Shown here one piece after another: positions 1 through 9,422 of a stretch of 64,000 nucleotides of DNA. Source of the stretch: Planctomycetota bacterium (GTDB lineage Bacteria; Planctomycetota; UBA1135; JAKEFM01); the NCBI GenBank assembly GCA_022616055.1, contig JAKEFM010000283.1:1-64000 (forward strand), read 5' to 3'. Every line of letters starts with the position of its first letter. Position 1 is the first letter of the stretch. Position numbers and translations under genes: made by a program. The notes under the pieces are model-generated. The model was not told the DNA's origin. It worked only from the letters and a program-made list of their open reading frames with translations, and searched no databases.

Positions 1-172
1 CCCTGGGGAACCCCATGCCCGCAACTATCGGGCCAAAGCGTACCCAGGGTCCGGACCGGTGTCCTTCCAGTAGCCCGCATGGGTTCTAGGATGTGCTCTA
101 ACGCCGGAGCCGATCGTCGGCAGAATGGACGCGCCGGCGCTGTCCGGTCCTCGTCTGTATCCACCCGGCCGG

Positions 173-1768
173 ATGACTCCCCTCGCGCGATCCCTCCTCC
201 TCCTCGTCGCGTTCCTGGCCCGTGCCGCTCCCTCGCAGGAGGCGGTCGAGGGAAGTCCCTCGGCGGAGGCCTCCTGCGCCGGCTGCCACCCCGGCTCCGT
301 GCGCGCGATCCTCTCCGGCGCGCATGCCCCCACGGTCGAGTCGACCGCGCTCGACGGGTGCGCGACCTGCCACGGCCCCGGGGAGAAGCACGCGCGGACG
401 AGCCGGCCCGCGGACATCCTCGGCTTCTCGCGTCTCTCGGCGGAGCGGACGACCGGGTCGTGCGCCCTCTGCCACGCCTCCGAGATCCGCGCCTACCACC
501 GCTGGGACGAGTCGGAGGTCAAGGAGGCGGGGAAGCGCTGCACCGACTGCCACCGCGTGCACGAGCCGCGAGGGGCGCGCCTCGCCGAGCGCGACCTGCG
601 CCGGTTCCTGGATCCCCCCTCGCTCGCGGCCGCAGCGACCTCCGTCGGGGCGGAGACCTGCGCCTCGTGCCACGGGCGCCAGGCGCAGCGGCTGGGTCTC
701 TCCGACCACGCGAAGCTCGCCCCCGGCGGGGAGGATGCGCGGGGCTGCGAGGTCTGCCACGGGCCGGGATCCCTCCACGCGGAGGCGAAGGGGGTCCGCC
801 GGCTCATCACGCGCCCCGACGGGCCGCGCGCCAGAGGGATCGCGACCTGCCGAGAGTGCCACGCGGGGGTGGACCCCGTGAGGTTCCACTGGGAGAAGCC
901 TCCCCTTCTCGCGGCCGAATCGTGCGCGGTCTGTCACCGCGTTCACGTCCCCCGCGAGGAGGGATGGAAGGCCGGACTCTGGGTCGAGGGGGCGCCTGGG
1001 GTTTCCGGGGGATACGTGGGGGACGCGGCTTGCCGGCGGTGCCACGCGCCGGCCTTCGGGGATCTCGGCGACACGAACCACCGGCCCCGTCCGGTCGACG
1101 CCGACGACCCGCCCCACCGCGGCTGCGAGGGGTGCCACGGACCGGGGGCCGTCCACGCGGCGTCCGGGGGGCGCAAGCCGCTCGAGGGAGGGCGCTTCCC
1201 GGGAGACGCGGCCTGCTTCGCCTGCCACCGGGAGGCGCAGCACTTCGCGCGCTGGCCGGGGAGCGACCACGCGCGAGCGGGGATCTCCTGCCGCGACTGC
1301 CACCCCGTCGCCCAGCCGTCGCTCCCGGCGAAGGTCCAGCGCGCGTCGGACCGCTGCGCCACGTGCCATCCCGACGTCGCGGCGCAGTTCCGCCTCCCCA
1401 CCCACCATCCCCTCCCGGAGGGGGCGATCCGGTGCACGGACTGCCACGATCCCCACCAGGGCTCGGCGCGGACGAACGACCTGGCGCTGGGGCGCGACGG
1501 CTGCGTCAACTGCCACCGCGAGAAGTCGGGGCCCTTCGTCTTCCACCACGAGGCGGACCGGGTCGAGGGGTGCGTCGTCTGCCACGAGCCCCACGGGTCG
1601 GTGAACCGCCGCCTCCTGACCCATCCGACGACGCACACGCTCTGCCTCCAGTGCCACAGCGACACGCCCCTCTTCCACGACCAGACGCCCGGCTCCTTCT
1701 GGAGGCGCTGCGTCGACTGCCACGCCGAGATCCACGGCTCGCAGTTCGACCGGCTCTACTTCCGGTGA
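173..1768 (+). CDS. Secreted/periplasmic multiheme c-type cytochrome (18 CXXCH), DmsE/MtrA-like C-terminal part
   Basis: Translated ORF 125..1768 with ATG at 173 followed by a hydrophobic signal (MTPLARSLLLLVAFLARA). 18 CXXCH motifs counted; C-terminal CTDCHDPHQGS...CVVCHEPHGSVNRRLL is typical of DmsE/MtrA-like decahemes. Confidence 0.93.
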   Translation: MTPLARSLLLLVAFLARAAPSQEAVEGSPSAEASCAGCHPGSVRAILSGAHAPTVESTALDGCATCHGPGEKHARTSRPADILGFSRLSAERTTGSCALCHASEIRAYHRWDESEVKEAGKRCTDCHRVHEPRGARLAERDLRRFLDPPSLAAAATSVGAETCASCHGRQAQRLGLSDHAKLAPGGEDARGCEVCHGPGSLHAEAKGVRRLITRPDGPRARGIATCRECHAGVDPVRFHWEKPPLLAAESCAVCHRVHVPREEGWKAGLWVEGAPGVSGGYVGDAACRRCHAPAFGDLGDTNHRPRPVDADDPPHRGCEGCHGPGAVHAASGGRKPLEGGRFPGDAACFACHREAQHFARWPGSDHARAGISCRDCHPVAQPSLPAKVQRASDRCATCHPDVAAQFRLPTHHPLPEGAIRCTDCHDPHQGSARTNDLALGRDGCVNCHREKSGPFVFHHEADRVEGCVVCHEPHGSVNRRLLTHPTTHTLCLQCHSDTPLFHDQTPGSFWRRCVDCHAEIHGSQFDRLYFR

Positions 1769-4065
1769 GCGCGCTCCTCGGCCTCGCGCTGGCGGCGATC
1801 GGCGCCGCGGGTCCTCGGGCGCAGGCGGAGGCGGGGTGCCTCGTCTGCCACCGCGCCGCGACCCGGAGCCTCCTCGCCTCCAGCCACGCGGGGCTCGATC
1901 CCGGTCGCATCGAGGGGGGACCGGCCCTTCCCCGGTTCGTCCCGGAGGTCCGCCCGAGCCGGGAGTCGGCCTGCGTCGCCTGTCACGGGCCGGGGGCGAG
2001 CCACGTCGAGGACGCGAAGGCGCGGCGCCATGCCCCAGGCTCCTACCCGATCCCCGCGGGCGCGTGCGTCGCCTGCCACGCCGAGCCGCAGCGCCTCCAC
2101 CGGGACGTGAGGGAGTTTCGCCCGGAGCGGTCCTGCGAGGAGTGCCACCGCGTGCATGTTCCGCGGCCGGCCACGGGACCGGAGGCCGCCGCCGGGCGTG
2201 AAGGAGGGGAGCCGGCGGAAGGGTCGAGAGTCGGGCCGTTCGCGATCACGGGCTTCGCGGACTTCGGCGTCCGGGGCGTCCGGGTCTCGGGCTCGGAGGA
2301 CCAGTACCAGCAGGACGTGAACCTCGACTCGGGGGCGCGCCTCCTCGGGGGGCGGATCGAGGGGAGGGCGGTGGAGGAGGCCCCGGTCGACGCGTTCGTC
2401 CTCGCGGTGCGCGGCTTCTCGGATCCCCACCGCGCGGCCCGCGCCGAGGCCGTGAAGGAGGAGCGATGGAGGGCGCGCGCCGACTGGAGTCGGGACGAGT
2501 ACGTCTTCCGTACCCCCTCGGACTTCCACCGCCGGGACGGGAAGCGGGAGGAGGTGGAGATCGCCGTCTCGACCGACCCCGCCCTCCCGGGGGATCCCAC
2601 CCTCGGCTTCGACTACGCGCAGACCTGGCGGCGCGGCGACGAGCGCGGGACGCTCCTCGTCATCCCGTTCCTCCTCTTCCCGGCGGACACGCTCCTCCAG
2701 CCGCCGAACAACCGGGTCAAGGAGACGGGCATCTCCCGGACCGTCGGCGGCAACCTGCGGTTCGAGCTCGGGGGCTTCGGGGTGTTCGTCCGGCCGGAGT
2801 GGAGGGAGCACGTCGCGGACGCGCGGATCCACTTCCAGGGATCGGCCCCCGTCGCCGCGGGGGTCGCGGTCTCGGAACGCGACCTCGACGAGGAGATCCG
2901 GAACCGGGCTCCCGCGGTCACGGCGCGAGCGGCGCGGTCGTTCCTCGACGGCGCCGTCGACCTCGACGCGGGCTTCCGGTACGAGGAGGCGGACGTCGAC
3001 TCGGACCTCCACGAGAGCCTGGCCGGGACCACCCCCGGCGGGCCCTTCACCTCGCAGACGGATGCGGACGGATCGAGCCGCAGCCGCCGATCGGAGTTCG
3101 ACGTCGAGGGGAGGGTGCGGCCCCTCGAGGGAGCCGAGCTGCGGCTGCGGGCCCTCCGGAGGGAGGAGGACGTCCGGAGCCGGCTCCTGTCGAACGTCTT
3201 CGTCACCCCGCCCGGGTTCCCGATCCCGTTCCAGTTCAAGACGAAGGTGGACAGCATCGTCGAGGTGGCCCAGGCCGAGCTGCGGGTGCGGACGGCGCCG
3301 TTCCTCGACCTGCGGATCGGGGGAGAGGGCTTCCGGCAGCGGCTCGACTACGTCGGCGCGACCTTCCCGGGCGTCGCCCCGCCGCCCGACCGGATGACCA
3401 CCATCGGTCCCTCGGCCGGGGCGACGGTCCGGCCCGCGCGCGGCTGGACCCTGGACCTCGACTTCCAGACGGCGGACGCGTCCGACACCCTCTACGAGAT
3501 CCAGCCCGAGGAGGCCGCCTCCTGGCGGGTCCGGCTCCGGGGGCGCGTGTCCTCCGACCTGCTCCTCCAGGGGTGGGTGCGGCGCCAGACCTCCCGGGTC
3601 GAGGACTACGTCGGCGAGTTCGGGGACCGGCTGGACGTCGACCAGAGGCTCGACGCGGCCGCCGTCACCCTCGACTGGCGCCCGCACCCCGACTTCGGCG
3701 TCTCGGCGGGATACGCGCGCCAGAGCTTCGACCGGACCGCGGACGCGGCGTTCGCCGTGGCGGGGGCGACGACGCAGGGGGAGAGCGACGTCGAGGGGGT
3801 CGTCAACGCGGGGACGTTCTCCTTCCTCGCCGACCTCACCGAGCGCCTCCGGACCCGGTCGGCGGTCTCCTACGAGCGGGCCTCCGGGGATTCCGCGTTC
3901 CGGTTCCAGGACCTCTCGGGCGCGCTCGAGTTCGACCTGACGCGGCGCTGCCTCCTCGGGACGGAGCTGCGGTACGTCGAGTACGAGCCGCACGGGAACG
4001 GACCGGAGACGGACGAGGGATACGACGCCCTCCTCGCGCTCCTCTTCGCCCGGATCGCGTTCTGA
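1765..4065 (+). CDS. Outer-membrane beta-barrel protein (MtrB/PioB-like) with N-terminal tetraheme cytochrome domain
   Basis: GTG at 1765 overlaps the upstream TGA (GTGA). Hydrophobic N-terminus VSALLGLALAAIGAAGPRAQA, then CLVCH, CVACH, CVACH, CEECH, then ~600 aa of alternating beta-strand-like sequence ending in Phe (LLFARIAF). Confidence 0.8.
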   Translation: MSALLGLALAAIGAAGPRAQAEAGCLVCHRAATRSLLASSHAGLDPGRIEGGPALPRFVPEVRPSRESACVACHGPGASHVEDAKARRHAPGSYPIPAGACVACHAEPQRLHRDVREFRPERSCEECHRVHVPRPATGPEAAAGREGGEPAEGSRVGPFAITGFADFGVRGVRVSGSEDQYQQDVNLDSGARLLGGRIEGRAVEEAPVDAFVLAVRGFSDPHRAARAEAVKEERWRARADWSRDEYVFRTPSDFHRRDGKREEVEIAVSTDPALPGDPTLGFDYAQTWRRGDERGTLLVIPFLLFPADTLLQPPNNRVKETGISRTVGGNLRFELGGFGVFVRPEWREHVADARIHFQGSAPVAAGVAVSERDLDEEIRNRAPAVTARAARSFLDGAVDLDAGFRYEEADVDSDLHESLAGTTPGGPFTSQTDADGSSRSRRSEFDVEGRVRPLEGAELRLRALRREEDVRSRLLSNVFVTPPGFPIPFQFKTKVDSIVEVAQAELRVRTAPFLDLRIGGEGFRQRLDYVGATFPGVAPPPDRMTTIGPSAGATVRPARGWTLDLDFQTADASDTLYEIQPEEAASWRVRLRGRVSSDLLLQGWVRRQTSRVEDYVGEFGDRLDVDQRLDAAAVTLDWRPHPDFGVSAGYARQSFDRTADAAFAVAGATTQGESDVEGVVNAGTFSFLADLTERLRTRSAVSYERASGDSAFRFQDLSGALEFDLTRRCLLGTELRYVEYEPHGNGPETDEGYDALLALLFARIAF

Positions 4066-4206
4066 GGCACCGTCCACGATTCCCGGGGGGCCGTGGCTGG
4101 GAGCGTTTCCGATCCTGAAGAAGCGGATCGAGGCGCCCGGGGTTGGCTACCCCAAGGATCCCGCGGAGGCGCCCGGACCATCCGCCGGGGAATCGTGACC
4201 GCCCGT

Positions 4207-4878
4207 TCAGAAGGGCGAGTGGAAGGTCTGGGTGACGACCCAGGGTCCACCGGTCGGAAGGACGCCCGGTACCTCGACGGAGGGGTCGAGAATGCCATCC
4301 GTCGGCGGGACGAGGGGCGGCGGGTTGACCACGACGAGCTGGCTGCCGGGGTTCACGGAGAACCCGTCGACGGTGATCGTCTTCGAGTGGATCCCGTCGG
4401 TTAGGACCATGTCGAAGGGCACGGAGGGAAGTTCGTTCGCGGAGACGCAATACGTGACGTTGCCCGAGGCGTCCCAGGCGACGTCGAAAACCGTCTTCCG
4501 GAGCGCCGCGCCGTCGTCGCGGATCACGATGTCCCGCACCGAGGAAGGCGCCGGGACCAGGTCCGTCGCTCCTCCCGCGCAGCGTGCGCCGTCGCAGCGC
4601 GCCTGGTGAACCCGGAAGGAGAGGGGGAAGGCGGCAATCTCCGGCGGAAGGTGGAACTTCCAGTACCCGAGGGACGGGAGCGTGTGGAAGGTTCCGAGGA
4701 CGGAGTGGTCGACCTCGGAGGCGGGCATCGGGAGGAAGTCGAGGACGATCGGGTCCCCGCCCAGGTTCATCACGGTGAAGGAGTCCGCGTGGGTCTCCGC
4801 TGCCATGACGATAGGCGACTGCGCGTGGCCGGCTGCCGAGAGAAAGACGAAGGCGAGAGCGACCGCGATCCTTCCCAT
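4207..4878 (-). CDS. Secreted protein of unknown function
   Basis: ORF with clear signal peptide MGRIAVALAFVFLSAAGHAQ; two internal Cys pairs; no family recognised. Confidence 0.7.
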   Translation of the reverse strand: MGRIAVALAFVFLSAAGHAQSPIVMAAETHADSFTVMNLGGDPIVLDFLPMPASEVDHSVLGTFHTLPSLGYWKFHLPPEIAAFPLSFRVHQARCDGARCAGGATDLVPAPSSVRDIVIRDDGAALRKTVFDVAWDASGNVTYCVSANELPSVPFDMVLTDGIHSKTITVDGFSVNPGSQLVVVNPPPLVPPTDGILDPSVEVPGVLPTGGPWVVTQTFHSPF

Positions 4879-4973
4879 TTCCGGTCCCTCCGGGCGCGAG
4901 CGGAGGCCATCCGCGCGCGCCTGCGACAGGCGGGACCTCTATCGGGAAGGAGAGGGGCGGCCCTTGAGGGGGG

Positions 4974-7724
4974 TCAGAAGGGGCCGTAGGCGACGAAGGC
5001 GGCTTGCACGAAGGGGTCGGGCTCGTGTGGTGAGCCCAGCGAGCGCCGGGCGAGAGCCAGGGCGAGAGGGACGGAGCGGGTCTCGAGAAGGCGGTCGTAG
5101 AACACGCTCATCAGCTCGGGAGCCTTCGCATCTTCGACCGGCCATTGGGAGACGACGACGCGGGACGCCCCTGCGAAGATGAAGGAGTAGACGAGTCCTC
5201 GTACGCCCATTCCCGGCGACGATTCACCCCCTGCTGTCTCGCAGCTTGAGAGCACGACGAGGTCGGGGTGTGAGGCAATCGCGATTGCTTCATTGAACCG
5301 GAAGACCCCGTCCGGATTCCCTTCTTCCGGCGTCAGTCGGAGGCCGAGCTGCTGGTTCCGCGTCGTCGTATGCGCGACGAGATGAAGCACCCCAGCCCTC
5401 TCGAGGGGACCGAGCAAGGCGCTCTTCCGGAAGCTCGCGCCCGTGATCACCTTGGACCGATCCTTCGGGAATCGGGCGGCGGCGGCCCGTGCCTCCGCTT
5501 CTCCGAAGGGAAGCCTCTGCACGCCTGGAGCCTCGGGGTTCGCGGCAGCGAGGATTCCGCGCTTCAGGGCGAGAGGACGATCTGCCAGCACGGCGAGGAG
5601 GCCTGCGGAGGGCGCGTAGGCGAAGACACAGTCATCGCCGAGTAGCCGCAGTCCCCGATCCGCCCCTGGCGCTGCAAGCGATTCGAAGGGAAGGCCGAAC
5701 AGGGGTCCGTCCGGGACGAGGTAGACCTCTCGCCCGGCGATCCGCTGCCAGAGGCCTCCGGGCAGCAGGCGCATGGCGAGGGCGCGCGATGCGTCGAAGA
5801 ACCTCTGGCGCAGCCCGGGGACCGCGCGCGTCTGGCGGAGGAGCGAGAGATAGGAATCGACCTCCCGTCCTAGGTCGGCCGCGGCCGGGAGAGCGAAGAC
5901 TTCCGAACGATCCTCACCGAGCAAGAACAGCCACGAGCGATCTTCCCCTACGAAGTACTCGAGGAGTACGCGGTTTCCGGAGACGAGCGCCTGGGCCTGC
6001 TCGAAGGTGGAGGGGCGGGGGACAAGACCTCCCTTGGCCCCTACAGCTCGTCGGAGCGCGGTGCTCGCAGCTTCGAGATCCTGGAGGGCCCTCGCGAGCG
6101 CGGCGCGCAGGCTCTCGGCGCGCATCGCGTCTCGTTCTCTGTGGATGGCGGTCGAGACCCCTCCGACGCGGTGCAGGGCGGCCTGTCGGGCCGCCTGGAG
6201 TTCGGGGGGCGCGGATGCGTTCGGGTCGATCCCGTAGCGCTCCAGTTCCTCGAGGAACGCCCGGGCTTTCGAGCGTTCCGACAGTTCGAACGCCTCGGCG
6301 ACCCTGCTGTGGTCATTCCTCAACACGGCCTGGATCGCAGTCTCGAACGCCCGAAAGGGCCATTCTTGAACCGCGTAGTCGAGGGCGAGGCCGGTCTCGA
6401 TCTCGGGAAGGGCCGCCTCGATCGATTCCGCGGCCTCGCGGGCGAGGCTTTCGGCCGTCCCCGCATTGCCTTCGTCGAGGGCGCACCGGGCGAGCACCAC
6501 GCGGGCGGCGAGGAAGGCCCCAGACCGAGGTGAAAACCGAGGGTCGGCCAGGATCGGCGCCACGCGGCTGGATGCATCCGAGGGCCGACGAAGAGCACGA
6601 AGGCACTGCGCGGCGTTGACCCGTGCCGCGGCCTCCGTCTCCGGGTTCCCAGCGAGGAGAGCCGCTTGCGCGGCCTCGTCGAAAAGGGAGAGGGCGGATT
6701 CGTGGTTTCCTTGAACATGGAGGACTCGGCCCCTGAGAAACGAGGCATTAGCCACGGTCAAGCCCTGATCCCACGACTCCACCGCAACCCGGGCGAGTCC
6801 TTCGGCTTCCGGGAGCCGCCCGCGCCAGAACGAGATCCTCGCAAGGCTGAGCTGAACTTCCGCCCGCAAGGCTCCGCCCCTTTCTCCGAGCTCGTCCAGG
6901 GCACGGCTCGCTTCGGCCAGGTCGATGCCCGCCTGCCCGAAGTCGCGCTCCCCGATGTGCACCTTGCCGAACAGGGCGAATACCTCAGCGCGGAGGCGGA
7001 GATCCGAGACTACGCTCTCGATGGCCGCCCTCAATTCCCGCTTCGCCACACCCGAATCTCCTCGCATGAGACATAGGCGCGCGAGGGAGAGCCGGTGAAC
7101 GCTCGCCGCCGAGGAAACGCCGCGCGTCTCGGCGAGGCGGATCGCCTCTCGCAGCGGATCCTCGAACCTCTCGTGGCCCGCAAGCGCGCGGTAGACGGCG
7201 AGCTTTGAGAGGACCTCCTCCTCCGCGAGGGTGGACGCAATGCGCCGGGATCGGATGGCAGCCTCTTCAAGAAGTTCGACGGCCTCGGCGAAGCGACTCT
7301 CTCGCTCACGGATGAGTGCGAGGCGCGAGAGGACTTGGATCGCGCGGTTGTCGTCTTCGATCTTGCGGAACTCGGCGAGAGCTCCTTCCATCTTCCGTCG
7401 CGCAGTCGCGTCGTCGCCCGCCAGGAATGCCGCCTGCCCGGCAAGTGCGTCGGCCAGGGCGGCGAGATCCCGGCGCACTTCCTCCACGGACATCGCCCCG
7501 AACTGCGCCAAGAGGAGGGTAGGCGTCTGCGTCCCTTCGGCCACACAGAGCCAGTCGGCGAGAAAGCGGAGCCCAGGCTCGAGACTCCGCGCCGTCTCGT
7601 CGTCCTCCGCCGCCCGCGCGGCGAGCCAGGTGTCGAGGTCCGCCAGGAACCGTCCCTTCAGTCCAGCGGGATCCTGGGGTCCCGCGCAGAGGAGCGAAGC
7701 GAGAGCGAACGCGGCCCGAATCAC
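4974..7724 (-). CDS. TPR-repeat CHAT-domain protein (caspase-like peptidase), probably exported
   Basis: GTG at 7724 overlaps the upstream TGA (GTGA). Signal-like N-terminus VIRAAFALASLLCAG, helical TPR-like repeats, C-terminal CHAT motifs GVLHLVAHTTT and LVVLSSCETAGGE (His/Cys dyad). Confidence 0.88.
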   Translation of the reverse strand: MIRAAFALASLLCAGPQDPAGLKGRFLADLDTWLAARAAEDDETARSLEPGLRFLADWLCVAEGTQTPTLLLAQFGAMSVEEVRRDLAALADALAGQAAFLAGDDATARRKMEGALAEFRKIEDDNRAIQVLSRLALIRERESRFAEAVELLEEAAIRSRRIASTLAEEEVLSKLAVYRALAGHERFEDPLREAIRLAETRGVSSAASVHRLSLARLCLMRGDSGVAKRELRAAIESVVSDLRLRAEVFALFGKVHIGERDFGQAGIDLAEASRALDELGERGGALRAEVQLSLARISFWRGRLPEAEGLARVAVESWDQGLTVANASFLRGRVLHVQGNHESALSLFDEAAQAALLAGNPETEAAARVNAAQCLRALRRPSDASSRVAPILADPRFSPRSGAFLAARVVLARCALDEGNAGTAESLAREAAESIEAALPEIETGLALDYAVQEWPFRAFETAIQAVLRNDHSRVAEAFELSERSKARAFLEELERYGIDPNASAPPELQAARQAALHRVGGVSTAIHRERDAMRAESLRAALARALQDLEAASTALRRAVGAKGGLVPRPSTFEQAQALVSGNRVLLEYFVGEDRSWLFLLGEDRSEVFALPAAADLGREVDSYLSLLRQTRAVPGLRQRFFDASRALAMRLLPGGLWQRIAGREVYLVPDGPLFGLPFESLAAPGADRGLRLLGDDCVFAYAPSAGLLAVLADRPLALKRGILAAANPEAPGVQRLPFGEAEARAAAARFPKDRSKVITGASFRKSALLGPLERAGVLHLVAHTTTRNQQLGLRLTPEEGNPDGVFRFNEAIAIASHPDLVVLSSCETAGGESSPGMGVRGLVYSFIFAGASRVVVSQWPVEDAKAPELMSVFYDRLLETRSVPLALALARRSLGSPHEPDPFVQAAFVAYGPF

Positions 7725-8779
7725 CGGGGGACGGCCTCGGCCGCCAGACGCGTGAGGAGCTCCCGAGACGCCGGGTTCCACGGCACGCCCATTCTCCCGG
7801 CGAGGAGTTCGGCCTCTTTCAACTCTCCCGCGCGGAGGAAGGCGAGCAACGCGTCGGGGAGGCAGCCGACGTCCCTCAGGAATGTCGCGGTCTGGCGGTC
7901 CTTGCCCTCAAGGAGGCGGAGTGCGGCGCGGATCGATTCGACCTCGGCGTGCACACGGATATCCCGAGGATCGTGGCGCCGGTCGGACGTCGACTCGCGC
8001 CATACGACCTCCACGATGTACGAAGTGTCCCGCTCGAGGACCGCTTCCGGAGGGATCACCGTGAAATGCCCGCGGGTCGGGGCGCTCCACAGCCGCTCGC
8101 CGCGCCCTGCTCCGGAGCCCTTCGTCCACACCGCGACATCGACTTCCTCCTCAGGCCCGAACCATGCGACCGCGGGCACGACGACGGGAAAGTCGACGGG
8201 AGGCCAGATCAGCGCGAACTCCTCCGGCCCTGTCCTCCAGGTCTCCTCCTCCGGCTCCTGTCGCGGCGGGGGCCCGACTTGCCAGAGGACGAGGGCGAGG
8301 AGGATTCCGGCAGCCGCCGCGAACGCCGCGTGCCGGGCCGTCCCGATTCGTCGCAGGGAACCCGGACCGAGTTCGGGAAGCACGCGCGAGGGGAGGGCCC
8401 CGCTCTGGACGAGGTCCTGGCACTGGTCCCGGCGTACCTTCTCCACGTCCTTCATGCAATCGGCGCAGTCGAGGGCATGGATCTCGACGGCGGATCGACG
8501 GGCCCAGGTGAGAGAGTGGGCCCCGAGGCCGCCGGCGAAGTCGTAGAGATCCTCGGCCGACGGGTGGTGCTCCGCGGTCAGCTCGAAGGCGCGTGGGATC
8601 ATCTCCTCGGCCGCGCGGAGCAGGACGAGGCGTTTGCGGCATCCCTCGCATCGCTCGAGGTGAGCCTCCAAGGCGAGGCCTTCCCCGCCGTGGAGCTCGT
8701 CGTACCGAACGAGCATCTCGCGGTCGAACCTCGGGTCGATGCAGGGAGGAATCTCGGTCCCAGGTCCGGAGTCAGCCAT
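7721..8779 (-). CDS. Zinc-finger (anti-sigma-factor-like) single-pass membrane protein
   Basis: HLERCEGCRKR (HxxxCxxC) and IHALDCADC motifs in the N-terminal half; TM segment AAFAAAAGILLALVLWQVG; C-terminal extracytoplasmic domain. Confidence 0.75.
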   Translation of the reverse strand: MADSGPGTEIPPCIDPRFDREMLVRYDELHGGEGLALEAHLERCEGCRKRLVLLRAAEEMIPRAFELTAEHHPSAEDLYDFAGGLGAHSLTWARRSAVEIHALDCADCMKDVEKVRRDQCQDLVQSGALPSRVLPELGPGSLRRIGTARHAAFAAAAGILLALVLWQVGPPPRQEPEEETWRTGPEEFALIWPPVDFPVVVPAVAWFGPEEEVDVAVWTKGSGAGRGERLWSAPTRGHFTVIPPEAVLERDTSYIVEVVWRESTSDRRHDPRDIRVHAEVESIRAALRLLEGKDRQTATFLRDVGCLPDALLAFLRAGELKEAELLAGRMGVPWNPASRELLTRLAAEAVPR

Positions 8780-8793
8780 TCCACGAGCCCCCT

Positions 8794-8818
8794 TCGCTTC
8801 CTGGATCCCAGGAAGCGA
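8794..8818. promoter_or_regulatory. Perfect 11-bp stem / 3-nt loop hairpin in the leader of the zinc-finger gene
   Basis: TCGCTTCCTGG-ATC-CCAGGAAGCGA; lies about 15 nt upstream of the start codon at 8779 (minus strand). Confidence 0.7.
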
Positions 8819-9422
8819 GAGAGTGCGCCCCGCAGTCCGGGGGAATCTCGCTCGAGCAGAGGAGCGAGCCCCCTCGCTCGCACCTCGACGACACGGTTGT
8901 GAGGGGTCCTCGACCCCCGTCCGTCCGCAATGGCACGGAGGGGAGGGTCACTTCGAGACTCGAGGAGCCGGGGGATCGCGGCTCCCAGCCGGGGGATAGA
9001 CACTCCCGGCCTCGCCCGAGGTTCGGCCCGCACCGCTCCGTCCCGGAGACGATGTCCTCACTCGCTCTTGAGTCCGCCGACATTGAAGGACGCATCCGGA
9101 GGGAGGCTTCCACCGGAGCTCACCCTGGAGCGAAGGCCGAGGAGTCCACTCCCCGACAGGTCGTGCGCCCGTTGAGATGAACGCGACGACCCCCGCCCTC
9201 GGCCGGCGCGGGCGTTTCGGTCCCGGACCGAGCGGGGTGCGTCGTGAGACTCGACAGAACGCAGACGCCCAAGGAACCCTCCAGGGTTGGAGATGCAACT
9301 CCTGCCACCCCGGTATCCGTGAGTTCGGCCCCGAACGGGGAAGGCGGCTCGGACACTTTGGGGGTGGCCCTCTACCCTCGACCCTCGGCCGGTAGGCAGG
9401 ATCCCCGCTCTCAAGTCGGAAC

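Noticed and set aside
1756-4077. 773-aa minus-strand ORF opposite the heme-barrel gene (and similar 98..1735)
   Set aside because: Antisense shadow ORFs with low-complexity charged composition; the opposite strand carries CXXCH motifs and barrel sequence.
4974-8779. Type III-E CRISPR-like (TPR-CHAT) effector system
   Set aside because: No repeat arrays, no Cas7/Cas11 fusion and no reverse transcriptase are visible; the CHAT protein appears exported.
9058-9414. Small ORFs in the 8780-9730 gap (e.g. 118 aa minus, 78 aa minus, 147 aa plus)
   Set aside because: No recognisable domain, poor composition, mutually overlapping; treated as non-coding pending expression data.
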